Part shown: piece after piece, positions 26,058 to 37,400 of the stretch
How the letters are laid out: every line of letters begins with the position of its first letter
How positions within the stretch are numbered: position 1 is the first letter of the stretch
Assembly (NCBI GenBank): GCA_943788935.1
Contig: CALSSE010000011.1
Coordinates: 1 to 64,000, forward strand
Source: an uncultured bacterium
GTDB lineage: Bacteria > Myxococcota_A > Bradymonadia > UBA7976 > VGTA01
Direction of reading: 5' to 3'
DNA: 64,000 bases
Made by a program: the position numbers and the translations under genes
Notes under the pieces: model-generated
Database searches by the model: none
What the model saw: the letters and a program-made list of their open reading frames with translations, nothing else
What the model was told of the DNA's origin: nothing

Positions 26058-27296
26058 TTATGCTTGCGTCGCGGCGGGGATTCGTCCATAGCCCGCTTGA
26101 CGACGCTTGATGTTGGCTTGGACGAAGAAATGGTCGATAAAGGGAGCGAACATATTCATGAATAGAATAGCGAGCATCATCCCCTCCGGATAGGCCGGGT
26201 TAACGACGCGCACTAGCGCGACCATGATGCCTATGCCGGCTCCATAGATCCACTTCCCTTGATCGGTGAAGGCAGAGGTCACAGGGTCGGTCGCCATAAA
26301 GGCCATACCAAATGCCCAGCCGCCGAGGACGAAGTGCCAATAGAAGGGTACATCGAAGAAGGCGTTGGTGTCAGAGCCAACCCAGTTAAAGAGTAACACA
26401 GTCGCCGCGGTACCAAGGGTTACGCCGACCATGGTTCGCCATGAGCCGATACCGGTGAGGGTAAGAACAAGCGCACCGAAGAGCGCCGCAGCTGCTGAAG
26501 TCTCTCCCATAGAGCCTGGGACGAAGCCGAGGAAGGCGTCGAACCAACCCACATTCTGAAGAGCCTCCGAGCCTCCAGCCGCTGCTTGAGACAGCCATGT
26601 TGCTCCGCTAGCGCCGTCGGTTACATTCGCCGCGATCCATACACTGTCTCCAGAGATCTGAGCAGGATAGGCAAAGAAGAGGAAAGCACGACCGGTGAGA
26701 GCGACGTTAAGGACGTTCATCCCTGTGCCCCCGAACACCTCTTTAGCGAGAATTACCCCAAAGGTAATTCCTAGTGCTACCTGCCAAAGAGGAATAGTCG
26801 GCGGAAGGGTCAGAGGGAATAGGAACCCGCTTACTAGAAAACCCTCGTTGATCTCATGGCCACGGATGATCGCCGAAGCGACCTCCACGTGACCCCCGAT
26901 AACGAAGGTCATAATAAAGATGGGGAGGAAATAGAGCGATCCATGGAAGATGCTCTGTACAACATTAGGGGCGAAATTATCACCAAAGACCATCATGTAA
27001 AGGTCGGTGCGCCATCCTGCGAGAGGTGTTGCATAACCTCCGTCAATCGCTAGGTTTGCTTGATATCCGGTGTTGTAAAACGCCATCAAAACGGCAGGTA
27101 TCAGAGCGACGACGACAGTGATCATGAGTCGCTTGAGATCCAAAGAATCACGGACGTGAGTCTTGCCTTTGGTGACGTCTGCGGGGGTGTAAAGTAGGGT
27201 ATCATTGGCTTCATAGAAGGGGTAAAGCTTCTCGAACCGACCACCCTTGATGAAGTGCTTCTCCTGACTGTCCAGGAAGTCTCTGAGTATTTGCAT
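26058..27296 (-). CDS. nqrB: Na+-translocating NADH:quinone reductase subunit B
   Basis: The large membrane subunit, homologous to RnfD, which carries riboflavin and a covalent FMN and participates in Na+ translocation. Conserved stretches include [35 protein letters not shown] and a [10 protein letters not shown] motif, where the Thr is the expected FMN site. The end [15 protein letters not shown] is typical. Fifteen nt separate it from nqrC. Confidence 0.97.
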   Translation of the reverse strand: MQILRDFLDSQEKHFIKGGRFEKLYPFYEANDTLLYTPADVTKGKTHVRDSLDLKRLMITVVVALIPAVLMAFYNTGYQANLAIDGGYATPLAGWRTDLYMMVFGDNFAPNVVQSIFHGSLYFLPIFIMTFVIGGHVEVASAIIRGHEINEGFLVSGFLFPLTLPPTIPLWQVALGITFGVILAKEVFGGTGMNVLNVALTGRAFLFFAYPAQISGDSVWIAANVTDGASGATWLSQAAAGGSEALQNVGWFDAFLGFVPGSMGETSAAAALFGALVLTLTGIGSWRTMVGVTLGTAATVLLFNWVGSDTNAFFDVPFYWHFVLGGWAFGMAFMATDPVTSAFTDQGKWIYGAGIGIMVALVRVVNPAYPEGMMLAILFMNMFAPFIDHFFVQANIKRRQAGYGRIPAATQA

Positions 27297-27298
27297 AA

Positions 27299-28708
27299 TT
27301 AGCCTTCCTTCCAGATGGTAGTGAGTACTCGTCGTAGCGCAGGACCGTAGTCTTCTTTGCCGGGACTAACAAAGGTGCAGAGCGCGAGATCTTCTTCATC
27401 GAGCTCGAGGCACCCGAGCGCCTCAGCGCGCTCAAGGTCATCCTTGAGGAGCGCGCGGAGTAAAAATGTAGGCATCATATCGAGTGGCATAACCTTCTCA
27501 AAGAGTCCGATCGGTACCATCGCTCGATGTGAGCCGTTCTTGCTTGTGTTGAAGTTGAATAGCTTTCCGCCACCAAATTGTCCACTCATCATAGGAGAGA
27601 AGAAAGCTCGAGTCACTGAGAACTTCTCTCCTCCAGGTTTGAGCCATCCGAGGAACTCTCGCTCTCGTCCCTCTAGAATCGCGGTCACTTGAACTCGATA
27701 ACGACCAAGAAATCCTTGGGTGCTGAGATTATCGGTCATTGAGCGTCCGTAAAAGACTGAGCCATCAATGAGACGGGTCTCCGCCATCGCGGTTCGGTCT
27801 TCAATGAGCGGTGCAACCTCAGCGCCAACTCTCGTTCTGAGTATCGCAGGCTTTGTAGCCGCGGGACCAGCGAAGGAAATCACTCGCTCTACATCGAGGC
27901 GTCCCGTGTTAAAAAGACGACCGATAGCGACAACATCTTGATACCCTATGTGCCACGCCGTCCGAGTACGACTCACTGGAAATAAGGTGTGAATATGTGT
28001 GCCAACTAAACCAGCGGGATGATCTCCTGCGAAGGTCTCAAGTTGAGCGTTTGTGATTCCCTCAACTTGAGCGCTGAAATCACTAGAGGCCCCTTGGCAG
28101 ACAAACATCGTCCCTTCGGTGAGCAGCGCGATAGCGCGTAGACCTTCACGGAAGTCATCGAGCTTGCCCTTAAGAGCGAGGTTAACATCAACTGCTAAGG
28201 GGTTCGTATCAATCGCGGTTACAAAGAGAGCGTTGCAATCAGACTCTACACCGGGCACTTGGCTCATTGGTCGGGCGCGGAGCGTAGTCCATAGCCCTGA
28301 CTCAATCAGTAATGCTCGAACGGACTCTGCGCTTTGAGCGCTGGCTCCGCCGGTTTTGTAAGACTCAAACGCTTGGTAATCTTCGTCTTGAAGATCACCA
28401 CTCTTCTCGTTGTCGTTAAGATCAATCACTACTGAGACGAGCGCACGACGCTCTCCTCTGTTGACGGCAACGACTTGACCGGAACCTGGTGCGGTAAAAA
28501 ATACACCAGGATTCTTTCGATCTTCGAAGAGTTTTTGACCTCGGCTCACGTTATCTCCTTCATTGACTAGCATTTTAGCCTTCATGAAGGGGAAGTCATC
28601 CGCGATTACGGCGACTCGCTCTGCTACTTTTGCGTCTACAACCTGCTGATTGGGCTGCCCCTTGATGGGGAGGTTGAGACCTTTTCTTATCATATGTATT
28701 CGGCCCAT
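27299..28708 (-). CDS. nqrA: Na+-translocating NADH:quinone reductase subunit A
   Basis: The peripheral cytoplasmic subunit that begins the operon. The start [16 protein letters not shown] and the later [20 protein letters not shown] segment are family-typical. I chose ATG 28708 because GAGGAG stands 4 nt upstream; a TTG at 28720 would put that site inside the gene. The operon continues as nqrB-C-D-E-F with gaps of 2 to 21 nt or overlaps. Upstream is a 267-nt AT-rich leader with no clear promoter by eye. Confidence 0.97.
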   Translation of the reverse strand: MGRIHMIRKGLNLPIKGQPNQQVVDAKVAERVAVIADDFPFMKAKMLVNEGDNVSRGQKLFEDRKNPGVFFTAPGSGQVVAVNRGERRALVSVVIDLNDNEKSGDLQDEDYQAFESYKTGGASAQSAESVRALLIESGLWTTLRARPMSQVPGVESDCNALFVTAIDTNPLAVDVNLALKGKLDDFREGLRAIALLTEGTMFVCQGASSDFSAQVEGITNAQLETFAGDHPAGLVGTHIHTLFPVSRTRTAWHIGYQDVVAIGRLFNTGRLDVERVISFAGPAATKPAILRTRVGAEVAPLIEDRTAMAETRLIDGSVFYGRSMTDNLSTQGFLGRYRVQVTAILEGREREFLGWLKPGGEKFSVTRAFFSPMMSGQFGGGKLFNFNTSKNGSHRAMVPIGLFEKVMPLDMMPTFLLRALLKDDLERAEALGCLELDEEDLALCTFVSPGKEDYGPALRRVLTTIWKEG

Positions 28709-28975
28709 CTTACTCCTCAATCCCTGTTAATGAGAAAGGTACCCAAGTAGACTGACACTTGAGCGTTGTTAGACTGTGGTTTTTAACTCATATTGATCGT
28801 CTCTGCACCCTATTTTTCATAGAGTTTCCGAGAGTTGATCAATCGGCACCTCTTCTACCAAAGTGATTTATTGGGAAATTGACAGTCAAAGCTGTAAAAA
28901 CAATATGTAATTAAAAAATATATACTTTTAAGATTAAGCAGATAAAGACTTCTCTCTCGAGGCTTTTAAGTGAAC

Positions 28976-31438
28976 TCACTTCAGAGCTTGTGTCATCAGC
29001 AAGGCGCTAAGACTATGTTGAACAAAGTCGACCCTCACCTCAGATTCAACCACAGACCGTCGAAACGCACCTCTCGCTCTATGAAAATTAGGAAATGGCC
29101 AACGATTGTCGTGAGTAATCTGGTCATTAACCAAAGCCTCGGTGCTCGCCAAGACTTGGCCATATAGATCTTTTAACGTCTCTGAGGGGAGCTGGTGAGC
29201 TTCGGCGAGCAGAAGAGCGCCCATCACACCTTCGGTGAACCCTCCAGTAGCGGGAGCCTGGGGTGGAGATAGAAAACCGAAACCATAATGCCCATGATAA
29301 GCAACATCACCTTCTCCATGATCAGACCGATATTGTAAACGTTGCAAAAATCGAGCGTAACCAAGACAGAAGTCTAAATAGGATCGTTTCTTAATCGCCG
29401 GATAAGCAGCATGGGCTGCTAAACACGTCCAATGATCAGCACCGTAAAAGAATGAACTGAGAAAATCCCCTTCATATTTATGAACGGTGAGTGCATCGAG
29501 GGCTCGCTCTGCTCTCACTCCCCATCCCTCATCAGGCCATTGTCGATGAGCGAGAACCATGGCGAATGTGGCTTGCTCACTAGCGAACATCCCTCGATCT
29601 CGTGGCTCCACTGAGTCATCATAAATCAAATAACGATGATGAAAGTCTCCATCTGCCCTCTGCATATGGGCGAGAAATTCGACTAGACCATGAGCCATAG
29701 GGATGACAGATGGGTCTTGAGTGGTCTGAATATAGGTTAAGATCGCTAAAGCGCTGAGCGCGCTATGTCCTAAACTCGCTGTTTGATCTTTGGTATTGAT
29801 CTTGGGGATGCAGGTCATCGGTGGTCGCCACCCGCCGCACTCAGTCAAGGTATACCGAGTGAGCCACTTAATCGCTCGTTTTGCGGCCTGCTTATACTCT
29901 ACTTTAGGCCTACTCTTATAGAGCATGGCCAGTCCATATATGGCTCCCGCATGTCTAGGGACACTGTATCTCGCATCGCTTGGCTGTTTTACTTCATCTC
30001 GATATGGAAAATATTGATAGTCAAACCTTCCATCAAGGCCTTGATGGTTGACGAGGTAGTCACCGCCAAGATGAGCGGCGTCGAGATAGGCTGCTCTTCG
30101 CTGATGAAGTCGCTCTTGAGGGTTATCCTCCAAGGAGAGGGACTTTCCCCATTGTCCCCGAGTGGTGAGTGCGGTGAGACGGGTATTAGATGTGACACTC
30201 TCTAAAGTTTGAGCCTGCTTCGGGCTGTCTAACTCGACTCGCTCCACCCACTGTTCAGTGCGAATACGAAGAATTGTTGTGCGCTTTAGGTCGCCTAGAC
30301 GTTTGAGTAATGCGCGCGCATCAACCCCAAATCTGAGCTCGGGGATCCCTGGGACAATCGGCGCTACTCCAAATCGTTCCTTCTCTACGAGGTCGCTAGG
30401 GAGGATAGTACGAGTCGCTCCTCCTCTTCGTCCCCTCAAACCATCGACACCAGGATCTACAGAGAGAGCGATCATCGCCTCTCCGAGAGTGGGAATAGAG
30501 GTGAGGGGAATACGACTCTCTCCAATGACTCGATCGACGACGAGGCGGCCACCTCGGAGTCTCTTACCGATGAGCTTTGGATGTCCTGCTAAAGCGCTCG
30601 CCGCATCTCTCGTCGCTTGGGCAAGATTAGACCCTCGACCCCCAACTCTCACTAGTCGCCGACCGCCGGCATAAAAGCTGACGAAGAGTAAATCCTCTTG
30701 AGGGATATGCTTGAGCGCAGAGAGTGGTCGTGAGGTAGACGATGAAGAGCTCAGAGTCCTATTGACCACCCCTGAAGCTCCGACTTGCTCAGCGGCTGGT
30801 GTATGTGGCGCGCCTTCAAGCGTACTTCTAAGGTATTGAGTGATGAGGTCGCGTTGCTGATGACTTAAATGTGATTGAGTAGACATCCCACCATGATAGG
30901 CGCCTAGCCCTCCCCCTATGACCCCGAGGAGAAGTGAGAGCTTTAAGACGAGGAGGGGAACCCCTCCGCCCTTAAAAATAGAGCGGTATTCATCGCTGAG
31001 GAGGCGCTTCAGCTTGAGACTTGGATACAGAATCAGGCATTGTATGATGCCGCTGATCAGCAATAATGAGGAGATAAACACTCCCCACCCAAGCACCCCA
31101 AATACTCCTAGCCAATAGAGCCCGCTCATTAGGCAGAACGTGGTAAAGAGCACCCCGATCACTATAGTAAAGATAGAGATCGCGAGATTTGAGCGCCATG
31201 TCCACAGCCGGAGCGCAGTGGATTGACTACGGTATGATGAGAAGAGGGCGAGGAGGCCGATCAGTATATGTGAGCTACCCCACACGATTAAGGTTTTAGG
31301 GATATAAGGCAGTCGGGATGTATCAATGGGGATAAACCGCCAAGAGAGCCAAGCGATTAGCGCTCCATAGAGTAGATCTGAGTAAGCCCAATACCTCTCC
31401 GCCGGTAAGGCGATTGGTTGACTTATGGGCTTAGTCAT
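28976..31438 (-). CDS. Polytopic membrane protein with toroid-like C-terminal half, partner of the pentapeptide giant
   Basis: An unrecognised protein of 820 residues. The first about 230 residues hold about six hydrophobic segments. The middle (about 250-410) weakly resembles AMMECR1 domains, with LLFVSFYAGGRRLVRVGG and later VDPGVDGLRGRRGGATRTIL. The C-terminal half (about 470-815) has repeated helix pairs with aromatic/Gly turns such as RHAGAIYGLAMLY and EQATFAMVLAHRQWP, suggesting an alpha/alpha-toroid like that of six-hairpin glycosidases. The start at 31438 overlaps the giant's stop in ATGACTAA, so it is probably co-translated; the TTG-led extension to 31486 is less likely. Confidence 0.75.
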   Translation of the reverse strand: MTKPISQPIALPAERYWAYSDLLYGALIAWLSWRFIPIDTSRLPYIPKTLIVWGSSHILIGLLALFSSYRSQSTALRLWTWRSNLAISIFTIVIGVLFTTFCLMSGLYWLGVFGVLGWGVFISSLLLISGIIQCLILYPSLKLKRLLSDEYRSIFKGGGVPLLVLKLSLLLGVIGGGLGAYHGGMSTQSHLSHQQRDLITQYLRSTLEGAPHTPAAEQVGASGVVNRTLSSSSSTSRPLSALKHIPQEDLLFVSFYAGGRRLVRVGGRGSNLAQATRDAASALAGHPKLIGKRLRGGRLVVDRVIGESRIPLTSIPTLGEAMIALSVDPGVDGLRGRRGGATRTILPSDLVEKERFGVAPIVPGIPELRFGVDARALLKRLGDLKRTTILRIRTEQWVERVELDSPKQAQTLESVTSNTRLTALTTRGQWGKSLSLEDNPQERLHQRRAAYLDAAHLGGDYLVNHQGLDGRFDYQYFPYRDEVKQPSDARYSVPRHAGAIYGLAMLYKSRPKVEYKQAAKRAIKWLTRYTLTECGGWRPPMTCIPKINTKDQTASLGHSALSALAILTYIQTTQDPSVIPMAHGLVEFLAHMQRADGDFHHRYLIYDDSVEPRDRGMFASEQATFAMVLAHRQWPDEGWGVRAERALDALTVHKYEGDFLSSFFYGADHWTCLAAHAAYPAIKKRSYLDFCLGYARFLQRLQYRSDHGEGDVAYHGHYGFGFLSPPQAPATGGFTEGVMGALLLAEAHQLPSETLKDLYGQVLASTEALVNDQITHDNRWPFPNFHRARGAFRRSVVESEVRVDFVQHSLSALLMTQALK

Positions 31439-34400
31439 CTGACTCGCTCTGACCTGGATAAGTCTTGGTGAGCATATCTGAGCCAACTACTGAAGGGCTC
31501 CCCTCACCTTCTCCCACTTCACTGGGCCCCTCTGAGCTCTCTTCGGGCCTTAATAAACTTACGGGAGCAGTCGCTTCTCCTGCAGGAGTGGTGAGCTCTG
31601 GTGGCGCGAATTCTTCTGGGCTGACGTCTGCTTGATCCTGTGAATGATCGTTGACGATCACCGGATCAATAGTGGACTCCTCAGCGAGAGGGAGCTCTAC
31701 GCTGGAAGGGCCCCGTACTAGTCGCATCCCTAAAGTACTGACACAATAGTCTTCAGGGAAGCTCGCTCGATAGGTGACTCTACATTGGTCGCTCTCACCA
31801 AACCAACTCCCACCACGAGCGACTCGCTCGATGGGTCGACCCTCTAGAGGCTCTAAGCGATCATTAACGGGATTAAGTGTCCCTTCGCCTCTTCCCTCAT
31901 AAGCCTTGGGTGCCCAGGGGTCATAACACCATTCCCACACGTTACCAGAGCAATCAAAGAGCCCAGCCTCATTGGGGGTGAGCTGAGCGACTGAGTGAGT
32001 GACTCCTTGAGCGGTTTCACCATGCCAAGCGACTTGATCTACGTTTTCACTCCCCGCATAGCTTGACGTTGAGCCATCGCTAGCGAAACGCTCCCACTCC
32101 GCTTCGGTGGGGAGTCGGTATCCATCAGAATGAGGGAGCCATTGTGGGCGATCACCAGAGAGGTCATAGGCAGGTGACAGGTCAAGTAGAGATGAAAGCT
32201 CGTTACAGAAGTTCAGTGCATCTCGCCATGAGAGCTGCTCTACCGGTCGATCATGGGCGCTCTCGCCGCTAGGGATCTTGGCTTCCTTGAAATGACTTGG
32301 ATTGTCACCCATGACCATCTCATAAAGAGACTGAGTGAGCTGGATTTGAGCGACCTCAAGCGAGTAGTCGAGGTAAACGCTGTGTCTAGGTCGCTCGTCA
32401 GCATATCCCGTGCCTTCTGCTGAGCCCATCTCAAACTCTGCAGGTTCGATTAGAGACATCGTGGGTAGCGCTGATTTGACTGCTTCTTTAAGCTCCTCTA
32501 GTCGGACGAGCCTCTCCGCTTCAAGACGAGCTTCACGCTCGGCTTTATATTCTTCGAGAACCATCTCAAGATCAGCGCGTTCTTTGGGTGAGAGCTGTAT
32601 GTCAAAGTTTGCGATTTGGATGAGGAGCTCTTTGCTCGCGTCGGTTAGCCCCTTAAGCTGAGCGCCACTCCAACTCGAGTCAGGGAAGGAGGCCCCTTTA
32701 AATTGAGCTCGGTTGAGGGAGGCTTGATCGAAGACAACACCAGCCCCGCTCGCATTTATAAATTGAGCACCATCTAGACGACCATGCTCAAGCTGTAAAC
32801 CTGTCATATCAGCACCGTTAAAGGTCGCACCCAATAGTGCACTATGGCTGAGATCAGCTTGTACTAGCCGGCTGTTACTGAAATTTGCTTGGCTTAATTC
32901 ATTGAGTCTTAGGTGGATACCAGAGAGAGTTGCTCCCTCTAAATCGATACCTTCTGCGATGAGATCTCGACCTTCACCGCCAGTCCAGTCTACTTGGCGC
33001 ATCTTAGCGCCATTTAAGGTGACTTGGGAGAAGTGCGCGAGTCTGAGGTTCGCGCCTTGAGTATCTACACCGCTCCAATCACAACGGGAGATCGTCGCTT
33101 CTGCTAGATCGGCGAGGTGGAAGGAGGCTTGAACGGCGTTACCCTCATTAATGATCACTTTGCGTAGTCGAGCATTATTGAGGTTAGTGTTGGTGAGAGA
33201 GGTTCGTTGCAGACGCGCTTCTTCAAGGTTATGGGCGCTGAGGTCGAGTCCGTCTAGCTTACAATTGAGCAGCTGGGCACTCATTAGGTTAACCTCGCTC
33301 CACACACTAATCGTGGAGAAGTCGACATCATGAGCGATAATATGGCTGAGGAGACTCGAGCTGAGCTGTGCATCTACCCAAGAGCTCTCGCTAAGAGTGG
33401 CGCCTCGGAGAGTCGACTCAATCCATGCAGAATGGTTAAGCGTCGCGCCTTGAAGAGAGGCATTCATTAAGCCGCACTCGCGCCAGGCTGAGTGTTCAGC
33501 TTGAACGAGGCGAAGGTCAGCATGAGGGGCATCCAACAATGAACAATGAGCTTCAGCCATCTGAGCTTTATTGAGCTTAAGATTGGGGAGTTTACAGCGA
33601 GTGAATCTAGCTTTGACGAGTCTCGCCTCACTCATATTTACCGCTTCACCATGGGCATCATTGACTAATACACCTTCAAGTGATGCATGACTAAAGTTAG
33701 CCCGAGTGAGCGTCGCTTGATCAAGGATCGCCTGATCAAGGATCGCTCCTTGGAGGTTGATCTCAGTCAAGTCAGCGCCTGATAGGTCAGCGCCCGATAA
33801 GTCAGCACCCGATAAGTCAGCACCCGATAAGTCAGCGCCTTTTAGTTGAGCCCCGGCGAGGTGAGCTCCTGCCCACTTAACACCGCTTAGCTGAGCTTGG
33901 TTGAGCTCTGCTCGCTCCCAGAAGCCGCCCTCAAGTTTTAGACCCCTGAGATCAGCCCCATTACAGGGGATCGAGGGAAGAATCGATTGACTAGCATCAA
34001 ATCTAGACCAATGATCAATCCCCATGAGTGAGGTCAGGTCTAATGCGCTGAGATTAAGTCCAATAACGGAGGCATCCCGCAGAGAGGTTGGCGAGAATAA
34101 AGTATCATCTAGTCGAAGACCGTTGAGGAGAGCTCCGGTGAGGTCGACGTTGACGAGCTGAGCATTGGTTAAATCCGCGCCAGTGAGGTTAGCGCCAGTG
34201 AGGTTAGCACCGGTGAGATTGGCGCTGATGAGGGAGGTCTCTTGTAGCTGGGCTTGAGAGAGGTTTGATCCTTGCAGGGAGGCCTTACTTAAATTAGCTC
34301 GGTTGAGAACTGCTCGCTCAAGGTTGGCGTTATCAAAGTCGGTTTGGGCAAGTTCTGCATCAGAAAAGTCTGCCCCCTCGAGGAGGGCGTCAGTCCAACG

Positions 34401-37400
34401 ACTCGAAGACGCTTTCGCTTGACCGACCTTTGCCCCGCTGAGGTGAGCATTGGAGAAGTCTACTCGCTCTAAAGTCGCATCTTGTAGGCGAATACCGCTC
34501 GCTTGTAGCCTCTGACACAGCGCATCGCTTAGGTTAGAGTGTCCGAGGTTCGCGTGATTGAGGAGGGCCCCCGAGAACTGAGCTCCTCGGAGTTCAGCAT
34601 GACTCAAGTTAGCGCTCTCAAGGTCTACCGATTGAAAGGAGGCTCCATTGAGCTTAGTATGGCTTAAATTTACCCCCTTCAGGGTGATGTGATCTAAGAT
34701 CGCGCCGCTGAGGTCTGCTTCAGAGAGGATCGCCTCATTGAGAAGAGCGCTAGTGAGATCAGCCTCTTTCAGCGTCGCTCTAGCGAGCTGTGCTTCAGAG
34801 AGATCAGCGCCTACTAGGTGGGCTCTAGTGAGATCACTCTCTTGTAGATGAGCTCCCTTTAGATTAACGCCTCCAGCGTCAATCTCTACCAAGCTAGACC
34901 TATGCAACTTCGCGCGCATGAGGGTTGCTCCCTCTAAGTTCGCGTGATCAAGTTTAGACTCATAGGCGGAGAATGAATCGATCGTCGCTTCTTTTAAGTT
35001 AGCGTTCACTAGTTCACTCTGGTTGAGCGTTAACGACTCTAAGGTTAAGCCTTCAAGGTTCAAACCATTAAGCTCAGTCTTGCTCAAGTCTGCTCGATCA
35101 AGTTCACAAGGGATACGCTTAATGATCTCTAGAGGAGCACCATTTATGATCGCGCCGCTTAGGTTGGAAGGTTTTAAGCTGACTTCATCCCAAATTACAC
35201 CGCTACAGTCCGTGTCACTAAGGTCAACCTCAATCATGGAGCTGCCGGTTAGGTCCGCATTGAGAAGACGTGATTTTTGTAATCGAGTCTCATTAAAGCG
35301 CGCTCGGCAGAGCTTAGCGCTGACGAGCTGAGCCTCCTCCAAGTCTGTGTGACTAAAGTTAACCTCGATGAGACTAGACTCACTCAGATCAGCGCGCTTA
35401 AGAATGGTACGAATAAAACTCGCTTTATCCATCAATGACCGCTTGAGTTCAGCGCCGCTTAGGTCAGCGCCATCAAAGCATGCCCCTCGTAGATCGAGGT
35501 CATTAAGCTGAGCATTAACCAGGGAGACATCGGTGAGGTCTACACTATCGAAGGTCGCCCCAGAGAAAATGACGCTGTCAAGTATAGCCTGTCCTAACCT
35601 TGATTGAGTGAGGTCCGCTTCGCTAAGGTCAGCGCCTCGGAGGTCAGCTTTGGTGAGGGTTGAGCCAAGTAATGAAGAGTGTGAGAGGTCTAACCCACGT
35701 AGGTCTGAGCCGCTCAAGTCAACACCTTGTAGCTGAGCGCCACGGAGTTTCGCCTCAGTGAGGGTGACTTTTGTGAGGTCTAAAATGTTCATAGAAGCCC
35801 CGCTGAGGTTAGCATGACTTAGGTCTGCTCCCTCAATAGAGGCCCCCTCAAGGTTAACGTTCATCATGGAGGCGTGACTAAAGTTAGTACCTTTAAGCTG
35901 GGAGTTGACGAAGGAAACACCATCTAAATTCGATCCGCTTAAATCATATCCAGCGAAGTTCTCGCCTGAGAGATCTACTCCTGAGAGGTTTACTCCTCTC
36001 AAATTCGCGTCTAAGAGTGAGGTTTCATTAAATAGAACTCCGCTCAATTTGGCTCCCTCGAGGAGAGACCCATTGAGTGAGGTCGCATTAAAGGTAGACT
36101 TGGAGAAATCAGCCTGATGAAGATGGGCGTCATTGAATTGACACCGGTTAAATTCTACCTCGTTCAGCTCAGCATGCTGGAGTCGGGCCCCCCGAAAGTC
36201 TACTTGATTAAATGTAGATTGGCTCCCCGCTAAATGCTCAGCATTGATACCTGTGGCATCAATCTTCTCCAATTTGGCTCCAAAGAGATTGAGATAGCTC
36301 CACTGTGACTCAGCCCACTCACCACCAACGATATGTGTCATTGAAAAATCGCTCTGGGTGAGGTCCGCTCCTTGAAATGAGCAATCGCTGATCTCTGCGC
36401 CTCTCCATATCGACTCACGCAGTCTAGCATCATCCAATCGAGCGCCCTGCATTTTCGCGAGAGAACATTGAGCTTTTGAGAAGCTCACGCTAGAGAGATC
36501 AGCACCATGGAATGTGACCTCGTTGAGAGAGGCTTCATCAAAGCGAGAGTCTCGGAGTTGAGCGCGATTGAAGTTCGCTTGAGAGAGGATCGCCTCTCCA
36601 AAGTTTGCTCCCTCTGCTCTAGAGTCGCTGAGATCGACAGAGACCATGTGAGCGCCATAAAAATTAGCGCCTGTGAGGTGAGAGGCTTTTAAGCTCGCTC
36701 CATTGAGATTGGCTTTCGCTAGTTGGGCATAGCTTAGGTCGACGCCATCTAAGTTAAGCTCAGGTAGCTCTGCTTCAGTGAGTCTCGCTCTGGTGAGAAT
36801 AACGTCTTCTAGGGTAGCTTGGTTGAAGCGAGCTCGAGCGAGCTCAGCGACTCTGGCGTTGACCTGACGTAGAGTAGAGCCCTCGAGGGAGAGTTCAGAA
36901 GCGCTCATCTCGATGAGAGATACATTGACCCACTGGCTATCTTTAGCGATCACCTTGGAGAGCTCACCGCCATCAAACTGAACATTACTGAGCTCAGATT
37001 GATTGAGCAGAGCACCGGTCAGATCAACATCAAGCAGCCTTAAGTCATTTAATCGAGCACCTTCAAGGCGCGCCCCCTGCAATTGAACAGAGTTCCACGC
37101 GGTGTCAGATATAATCGCTCCATTGAGGTTTACACCGAGCGCTTTCACTTGAGTTAAAGTGACCTGAGAGAGGTCTATCCCGCTGAGATCTAAGTGACTA
37201 AAGTCGGCGTTGTTCCAACTTGAACCGCGAAGTTTGATGGAGTGTACCTCACTTTGGCTCAAGTCTATATCTACGGCTTGAGCGTTGGAGAGATCTAGCT
37301 CATTAAGGATCGCGTCAGTGAGTATCGTCTGGTTAAACTTAGCTCTTTGAGCGCTCGCCTTAGAGAGCTGAGCCCCTCGAAATGAGGTTAGAGTTAAGTC

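Noticed and set aside
22739-28708. Rnf complex instead of NQR
   Set aside because: NqrA is present and NqrF carries a 2Fe-2S ferredoxin plus FAD/NADH domains. Rnf would have RnfB and RnfC with 4Fe-4S clusters.
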